From the NCBI GenBank assembly GCA_020849725.1, contig JADLAZ010000237.1, forward strand, positions 1 through 44,064: a DNA stretch of 44,064 nucleotides, written 5' to 3'. A model generated the notes under the pieces. The model was given only the letters and a program-made list of their open reading frames with translations, was not told the origin of the DNA and searched no databases. The DNA comes from Chloroflexota bacterium (GTDB taxonomy: Bacteria; Chloroflexota; Chloroflexia; Thermomicrobiales; JADLAZ01). Shown here piece after piece: positions 39,507 through 44,064 of this stretch (position 1 is the stretch's first letter; the number at the start of each line of letters is the position of its first letter). The position numbers and the translations under genes were made by a program.

Positions 39507-39584
39507 GGCGCTGCCTCCTCGGGGTAGCCTGGCGGGCAAAACGAACACAGCCCAAGCCGCGCGACCGGCGAGCCGCAGTCTGCG

Positions 39585-39613
39585 AGTATAGCAGCGCCGG
39601 GATCACCCGTCAA
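39585..39613 (-). promoter_or_regulatory. Promoter of the infC operon
   Basis: Minus strand: TTGACG (39613-39608), 17-base spacer, extended -10 TGCTATACT (39593-39585). Transcription would start near 39578, about 72 bases before the AUA codon. Confidence 0.8.
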
Positions 39614-39694
39614 TTCCCAGCGCCGTGGCCGTGAGCCGCCGACGTATGCGACGCTGTCGCCAGAGTCGGCTCAGGTCAGCCGCGCGGCCGCGTG

Positions 39695-39703
39695 TGCTAT
39701 TCT
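39695..39703 (+). promoter_or_regulatory. Candidate extended -10 for the SDR gene
   Basis: TGCTATTCT, similar to the TGCTATAnT elements of metH, lepB, infC and the HD-GYP gene. It lies 133 bases before the ATG, with no clear -35. Confidence 0.4.
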
Positions 39704-39835
39704 ACGACACAGGATACCTTGTCACCACTCGCGCGAGCGGGCTGGCGCGGCGGCCATCGGCCCCGTGGTCAGGTCGCTCGCCAGGCAATCAGCGCCGCCG
39801 GTGCGGACGGTACATGGCGTCAGGAGGAGTATGCA

Positions 39836-40606
39836 ATGAAGCTGGCGGGGAAAGTGGCGATCGTGACTGGCGCAGCCTCCGGCATCGGCCGGGCGACGGC
39901 ACTGCTGTTCGCCGCCGAGGGCGCGGCCGTAGTGGCGGCGGACATCGACGAGGCTGGCGCCCAGCACGTGGCCACCGCCATCGGCGAGCATGGCGGGCAG
40001 GCGGTGGCCGTGGTCGCCGACGTTGCCGGCGCGGCCGGCGCACAGGCGATGGTGGCGCGGGCGGTTGAAACCTTCGGCGGGCTGGATGTGCTGGTCAACA
40101 ACGCCGGCATTGCCGTCTTCAAGGGGGTCGAGGAGACGACCGAGGCCGAGTGGGACCGCGTGCTGGGCGTCAACCTGCGTGGTGTCTGGCTGGGCATCAA
40201 GCATGCCGCGCCGGCGATGCGGGCGCGCGGCGGTGGCTCGATCATCAATCTGGCGTCGGTGCATGGCATGGCGACTGTGGCCGGCGTCGCCGCCTACGCC
40301 GCCTCGAAGCACGGTGTGATCGGGCTGACGCGGGCAGCGGCGCTGGACCTGGCGCGCGACGGCATCCGCGTCAACTGCATCCAGCCGGGCGCGATCGACA
40401 CGCCGCTGATGCGCGCCAACATGAGTGCCGTCGGCGATGAGGAGGCCGAAGTGCGCAAGATCGCGGCGGCCGAGCCGATCGGCCGCGTTGGGCGGCCAGA
40501 GGAGATTGCCCAGATGGCGCTGTGGCTGGCCAGCGACGATTCTAGCTTCGCCACCGGCGCGCCCTTCGCCGTCGACGGCGGGCTGCTGGCGAAGCTGTCG
40601 ATCTAG
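39836..40606 (+). CDS. FabG-like short-chain dehydrogenase
   Basis: A 256-residue classical SDR. Cofactor loop TGAASGIG (about residues 10-17), NNAG near 88-91, the catalytic tetrad visible as N, S (NLASVHG), Y and K in YAASKHG, and PGAIDTPL after it. The C-terminus SSFATGAPFAVDGGL is typical of 3-oxoacyl-ACP-reductase-like and glucose-dehydrogenase-like SDRs; the substrate is unknown. ATG 39836 is fixed by AGGAGGAG six bases upstream. It is followed after 27 bases by the propeller lipoprotein gene. Confidence 0.9.
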   Translation: MKLAGKVAIVTGAASGIGRATALLFAAEGAAVVAADIDEAGAQHVATAIGEHGGQAVAVVADVAGAAGAQAMVARAVETFGGLDVLVNNAGIAVFKGVEETTEAEWDRVLGVNLRGVWLGIKHAAPAMRARGGGSIINLASVHGMATVAGVAAYAASKHGVIGLTRAAALDLARDGIRVNCIQPGAIDTPLMRANMSAVGDEEAEVRKIAAAEPIGRVGRPEEIAQMALWLASDDSSFATGAPFAVDGGLLAKLSI

Positions 40607-40633
40607 CCAGAGCTGGGAACGGAGGCGACGAGT

Positions 40634-41803
40634 GTGACGCGCACCGGCGACCAGCCGCCACAGCCCGCCGGCCGGCCGGCCGCTGCTGCGCGCCGCCTGC
40701 CCCGGCGCGCCCTGCTGGCGCTGCCGCTGCTGGCGGCGACGGCCTGCGCCGCGCCGGGGCCACCGACGCCAACCCCCATCCGGCCGCCGGTGGTGGCGAC
40801 CGTGCTGGCGCGGCAGACAGCCACGATCGTGGCCAGCCAGGCGACACCGTCTCCGTGGGCGGGGCTGCGGCTGGTCGTCGCCAACAGCGGCTCGGGCGAG
40901 ATGACCGTGTTGGACCTGGCCGCCGGTCGCGTGATCGGCCGAGTGGCGGTCGGTGACGCGCCGTGGGATGTCGCTATCGCGCCGGATGGCCGGCAGGCGT
41001 ATGTATCCGTCAAGACCGGCGTGGCGGTGGTCGACCTGGCTGGCGAGCGGCTGCTGCGCACCATTCCGACTAGTTTCGAGGCCCAGGGGCTGGCGCTCAC
41101 CCAGGATGGTCGAGTGCTGTTCGTCGGCTCGCGCGCTGGCGGCACCGTCGCGCGCATCGAGGTCGCCACCGGCTTCAGCATCGACGTGCCGGCCGGTGAG
41201 TGGGTGATGGGGCTGGCGACCTCGCCGGATGGCCGCTGGGTGCTGGCACCCGGCCACTACAGCCGCAGCCTGACGGTGATCGACACCGAGAACAGCAACG
41301 CCGTCCGCCACCTGCGCGTCGATCCACTCGGCCCGGGTGCGTTCAATCTGCCGCACTACACCGCCATCTCACCCGACGGCCGCTACGCCTACCTGCCTTT
41401 CCAGGGTCGGTCGCTGACGCGGGTGACGCTGGGCGCCTGGGTGATCCAGTCCTTCCCGCTGGCGATCGAGGCGCATCAGCACGGCGTGGCGCTCTCGGCC
41501 GACGGCAGCCGCCTGTACGTCGTCAACGTCGACCAGCACAACTCGCTGTCGGAGATCGACACGGCCGACATCCGCGAGTTGCGCCGCATCCCGCTCAGCG
41601 GGCCACACGAGCGCCTCCTGCTCACCCCCGACGGCACGACCGCGGTCCTGTCCGGCGGTTACACGCTCGGCGGCCAGGACATCATCAGCCTGGTCACGCT
41701 GGCCGACGGGCGCGTGACGACGCTGGCCAGCGGCGGCAGCCGCCCGGCCGGCATGGCGTTTGCGCCACCCAGCCCCTCTTGTCTTGCTGAAGCCTGCCGA
41801 TGA
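40634..41803 (+). CDS. Beta-propeller lipoprotein (YncE/YVTN-like), possible Tat substrate
   Basis: A 389-residue exported protein. The signal has RRLPRRALLALPLLAATAC with the lipobox Cys at residue 38. RRALL resembles a twin-arginine motif, so Tat export is possible. A Thr/Pro linker (about 40-75) precedes a seven-bladed-type propeller with repeats such as DVAIAPDGRQAYVSV, GLATSPDGRWVLAPG and GVALSADGSRLYVVN. Such propellers serve as binding scaffolds on the outer face of the membrane. GTG 40634 follows GGAGGC. The stop overlaps an ATG of the next frame (ATGA), but the phosphatase more likely starts 69 bases later. Confidence 0.87.
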   Translation: MTRTGDQPPQPAGRPAAAARRLPRRALLALPLLAATACAAPGPPTPTPIRPPVVATVLARQTATIVASQATPSPWAGLRLVVANSGSGEMTVLDLAAGRVIGRVAVGDAPWDVAIAPDGRQAYVSVKTGVAVVDLAGERLLRTIPTSFEAQGLALTQDGRVLFVGSRAGGTVARIEVATGFSIDVPAGEWVMGLATSPDGRWVLAPGHYSRSLTVIDTENSNAVRHLRVDPLGPGAFNLPHYTAISPDGRYAYLPFQGRSLTRVTLGAWVIQSFPLAIEAHQHGVALSADGSRLYVVNVDQHNSLSEIDTADIRELRRIPLSGPHERLLLTPDGTTAVLSGGYTLGGQDIISLVTLADGRVTTLASGGSRPAGMAFAPPSPSCLAEACR

Positions 41804-41871
41804 TCGTTACGTGCGTCCTGCCCGCTACGCGCTCGCACCTCGCGGCCGCGACCGATCTGGGAGTCGAAACG

Positions 41872-42729
41872 ATGACTGAGGTGACCAGCCCTCCAGTGGC
41901 CGGCCTGCAGCTTGAGATTGCCGGGCGTACCGACCCCGGCCAGGTGCGCGAGCACAATGAGGACTGCCTGGGCAATCGTGTCGATCGCTACGAGGCACGC
42001 CTGGCGTCGCACGGCTGGCTGTTCGCGGTCGCCGACGGCATGGGCGGCCATGCGCTCGGCGAGGTCGCCAGTCAACTAGCCATCGACGCGCTCTACGACA
42101 TCTACTACCACACCGAACCCGACCCGCCGCTGGCGCTGCGCGAGGCGATCGACGCCGCCAATGTCACCGTCCATTACCAGGCGACCATGCGCGGCGTGAC
42201 GATGGGCACGACACTGACGGTCGTCGTGCTGCGCGACGACATGCTGACCGTCGCCAATGTCGGCGACAGCCGCGTCTACCGGCTGCGCGATGGGCGTGCC
42301 CAGCAACTGACCCAGGACCACTCGTTGATCGCCGAGCAGGTGCGCCGCGGGCTGATGACGCCGGAGCAAGCCCGCCAGAGCCACCTGCACAACGTCATCA
42401 CGCGTTGCATCGGCTACCGGACGACGGTAGAGGTCGACATCAGCGAGTCGCCGCTGCGACCCAACGACGTGGTGCTGCTCTGCTCGGACGGGCTGCACGG
42501 GCTGGTGACGCCGGATGAGATGGTGGCGGCGGTGGCGGACCAGCCGTTGGAGGACGCGGCACAGATGCTGGTGAAGGTGGCCAACATGCGCGGCGGGCCG
42601 GACAATATCACCTGCCTGCTGGTGCGTGTGCTGGCGCTGCCGGCCCCGGCCGACGACGCTCCCGCTGATGACCTGGCGACGGATGCCGCCGCGACCGAGG
42701 ACGACGACGCGGACGAACCCGCCCCCTAG
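41872..42729 (+). CDS. PP2C-family Ser/Thr protein phosphatase
   Basis: A 285-residue PPM phosphatase that removes phosphate from Ser/Thr using two metal ions. Motifs in order: GRTDPGQVREHNEDC, ADGMGGHALGE with the metal Asp, TMGTTLTVVVL, VANVGDSRVYRLRDG, LLCSDGLHGLV and RGGPDNITCLLV. The tail is acidic (Asp/Ala-rich). No membrane helix, so cytosolic. ATG 41872 has GGGAG eight bases upstream. The in-frame ATG 41800 overlaps the previous stop (ATGA) and would add 24 non-conserved residues. It may oppose the kinase encoded at 13-15 kb. Confidence 0.93.
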   Translation: MTEVTSPPVAGLQLEIAGRTDPGQVREHNEDCLGNRVDRYEARLASHGWLFAVADGMGGHALGEVASQLAIDALYDIYYHTEPDPPLALREAIDAANVTVHYQATMRGVTMGTTLTVVVLRDDMLTVANVGDSRVYRLRDGRAQQLTQDHSLIAEQVRRGLMTPEQARQSHLHNVITRCIGYRTTVEVDISESPLRPNDVVLLCSDGLHGLVTPDEMVAAVADQPLEDAAQMLVKVANMRGGPDNITCLLVRVLALPAPADDAPADDLATDAAATEDDDADEPAP

Positions 42730-42759
42730 CACCAACTCTGGGCGGCCGGTCGGCGACGA

Positions 42760-42876
42760 TCACCGCGACGCCAGCGGCTGGGTCTGCTCGCTTGTCTGGT
42801 ATTCCCGGCACTCCTGGCAGTGCGCGCCGACGAGCCCGCGCCGATCGGCGCGGGTCCAACGGGAGAGGCGCGGCAT
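42760..42876 (-). CDS. Possible 38-residue CxxC protein
   Basis: ATG 42876 follows CCGAGGCAGACC and encodes a short basic peptide containing AHCQECREYQTSEQTQP, with one CxxC pair. It ends at TGA 42762-42760 and occupies most of the otherwise empty space between the PP2C and metallophosphoesterase genes. One CxxC pair in 38 residues could bind zinc as a dimer, but chance is a real possibility in GC-rich sequence. Confidence 0.35.
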   Translation of the reverse strand: MPRLSRWTRADRRGLVGAHCQECREYQTSEQTQPLASR

Positions 42877-42987
42877 CGGTCTGCCTCGGGCACGCCCCGG
42901 CGGGTGGACGTGGCGGCTGCCAACCGGCCTCAGCTTGCCCTGACCGGGCCGGCGCCTCAGACCGGCAATCCGGCGCAGCCGGGGGCG

Positions 42988-43746
42988 TCACGGCCGGCGC
43001 GGATCGCGGGGCTGGTAGTTGGCGGCGCCGAGGGTGATCTCCCAGTCGAGGTAACTGGCGAACTGCCTCCCGCGATGGGTCAGCACGGCGTAGCCGCAGG
43101 ACCAGGCGGCAGGTGGCTGGCCGGCACTGATGACACCGCAGCAGCGAATGACCAGCGCGGTGCGCCCGTTGGTCAGGCCCGTCCGCAGCACAAGTGGCTG
43201 ATGCGTATGCCCGCACAGGATGAGGTCCGCGCCGGCGACGCCCGGACGGGCGAGCGCCGCGCCAATCTGCTCGGCCGTGAACGCCGGCGTGTAGGCGGCC
43301 TCCGTGTCCCACGGCGTCGAGAAGCTGTCGCCCGGCATGCCGTGACAGACATACACGTCGCCGGGCCGGCCGCCATCGAGCATCAGCTCCTCCGGTCGCT
43401 CGCGCAGCCAGGCCAGATCGGCCGCCGACAGCGCCGCCTGGCCGGCCGGGATCGACGGCAGGAAGTGGTCCGGCGAGTCTGGCCGCCGGCGCCGTTGGGC
43501 CAGGGTCGCCTCCCAACGCTCCGTTCCCCAGTCGCGCAGATACAACTCGTTGTTGCCGAGGATCACCGGCAGCGCCTCGGCCCGCAGCAGCGCGATCGTC
43601 TCCGACGGCGGATCCGGCGAGAAGGGCGATGAGAGGAAGTCACCAGCATGGACCAGGAGATCGCACGCGGCTGCGCGGCACGCCTGAAGCACGGCCTCCA
43701 GCGCGGGCACAGAACCGTGCGTGTCGCTGATCAGCCCGATTCGGAT
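42988..43746 (-). CDS. Calcineurin-like metallophosphoesterase, apparent AUC start
   Basis: A 252-residue phosphoesterase (YfcE-like). Metal-binding blocks in order: GLISDTHG at about residues 4-11, LLVHAGDF near 28-35, VILGNNE near 60 (GNxE variant of GNHE/D), VYVCHGMPGD near 133 and LILCGHTHQP near 177. The essential SDTHG block precedes the first ordinary start (GTG 43710). In frame upstream a TGA (43752-43750) leaves only ATC at 43746 as a plausible initiator. It sits six bases after GGAGG within GGAGGTGATC, a full complement of the 16S anti-SD. Initiation at AUC, or an ATG-to-ATC sequence error, is the best reading. Confidence 0.88.
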   Translation of the reverse strand: MRIGLISDTHGSVPALEAVLQACRAAACDLLVHAGDFLSSPFSPDPPSETIALLRAEALPVILGNNELYLRDWGTERWEATLAQRRRRPDSPDHFLPSIPAGQAALSAADLAWLRERPEELMLDGGRPGDVYVCHGMPGDSFSTPWDTEAAYTPAFTAEQIGAALARPGVAGADLILCGHTHQPLVLRTGLTNGRTALVIRCCGVISAGQPPAAWSCGYAVLTHRGRQFASYLDWEITLGAANYQPRDPRRP

Positions 43747-43951
43747 GGATCACCTCCGCACGAACACCGGCCGCCTGCCGGACTGGCCGAGCATCACGCC
43801 CGCTCTTCTCGACCACGTCAGTATACCCGCACCCTCCGACCGGCTCTCGCGCCGGTGCGCCCTGGCCGCTGGCGTGCCTGGCGGGCATTGCTTACAATGT
43901 CCGGCGACCGTCTGATGGGTCGCGGTCCGTCCTGCATCGCGAGGCTGCGCC
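43747..43951. other. Divergent intergenic region
   Basis: About 200 bases between the phosphoesterase and glycosyltransferase starts. TTACAAT at about 43891 could be the -10 for the rightward gene. No other feature seen. Confidence 0.4.
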
Positions 43952-44064
43952 GTGGATCTCGCCGCTGTCGCGTCTGTACGTCGTGAGGTGCTGGTCAACG
44001 CCGACACGGGCGCCGACCGGGACAACCGGCCGGTGCTGTCGGTGATCATCCCCTGCTACAACGA
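43952..44064 (+). CDS. Family 2 glycosyltransferase, N-terminal fragment cut by the window end
   Basis: The GTG at 43952, after GCGAGGCTG, opens a frame that reaches RPVLSVIIPCYNE at the window edge. SVIIPCYNE is the first beta-strand and nucleotide-binding start of GT-A family 2 glycosyltransferases, which transfer sugars from nucleotide donors. About 25 extra residues precede the domain. Donor and acceptor cannot be inferred from this fragment. Confidence 0.85.
   Translation, partial: MDLAAVASVRREVLVNADTGADRDNRPVLSVIIPCYN

Noticed and set aside
41800..41871. ATGA-coupled upstream start of the PP2C gene
   Set aside because: The 24 added residues are not conserved-looking, while ATG 41872 has a good SD directly before the domain. 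Coupling cannot be fully excluded.

Overview
The window is GC-rich (roughly 70% by eye) bacterial chromosome. The gene content suggests a member of the Chloroflexota, probably near Thermomicrobia/Sphaerobacter. The pointers are a large ATPase-TPR-LuxR regulator with a Chloroflexi-style N-terminal domain, a Ser/Thr kinase with an FRDIKPSN catalytic loop fused to a PQQ propeller, CHAD proteins, a bifunctional-nuclease (DUF151) protein, and palindromic GGGGCGG...CCGCCCC repeats. No 16S rRNA or other marker was available, so this placement is inference. I see no phage, transposase, CRISPR array or tRNA gene.

Layout. 1-3.2 kb: two CHAD genes, then a TerC/YjbE membrane protein behind a yybP-ykoY (Mn2+) riboswitch and a short upstream ORF, then a YczE-like membrane protein. 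3.2-6.8 kb: cobalamin-dependent methionine synthase metH with a structured leader. 6.8-9.5 kb: a c-di-AMP (ydaO-yuaA) riboswitch with its own promoter and terminator but no evident target, a phosphotransferase, a methyltransferase fragment, and a lower-GC stretch with three Shine-Dalgarno-led ATGCGCTGG starts. Two of these starts open four-codon minigenes and one opens a 40-residue hydrophobic peptide. 9.5-16 kb: HD-GYP protein, zinc-ribbon protein, DUF151 nuclease, signal peptidase I, kinase-PQQ protein, TatA. 16-21.9 kb: secreted subtilase, then a leftward set (SRPBCC, SDR, mannonate-dehydratase-like, unknown), then a PRC-barrel-like protein.

21.9-26 kb: pheT and pheS (leftward) under a Phe T-box. 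A palindromic repeat is inserted in frame in pheT. 26-29.3 kb: LuxR-type regulator plus a DUF4242 protein. 29.9-33 kb: three flavin-enzyme genes (acyl-CoA-dehydrogenase-like, flavin reductase, LLM oxidoreductase). 33-37 kb: nucleoside hydrolase, two DinB-like proteins, a VOC protein with a near-consensus promoter and operator-like palindrome, and a THUMP-type RNA methyltransferase. 37-39.6 kb: translation operon infC-rpmI-rplT-(trmH-like), with infC apparently starting at AUA. 39.8-44 kb: SDR, propeller lipoprotein, PP2C phosphatase, a possible tiny CxxC protein, a metallophosphoesterase apparently starting at AUC, and the first codons of a GT2 glycosyltransferase.

Regulation is unusually readable: three recognisable riboswitch/T-box leaders, several -10 elements of the form TGCTATAnT, and clear SD sequences that fix most starts. 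The kinase and PP2C phosphatase could form a phosphorylation pair although they lie 27 kb apart. TatA, signal peptidase I, the subtilase and the lipoprotein together represent protein export.
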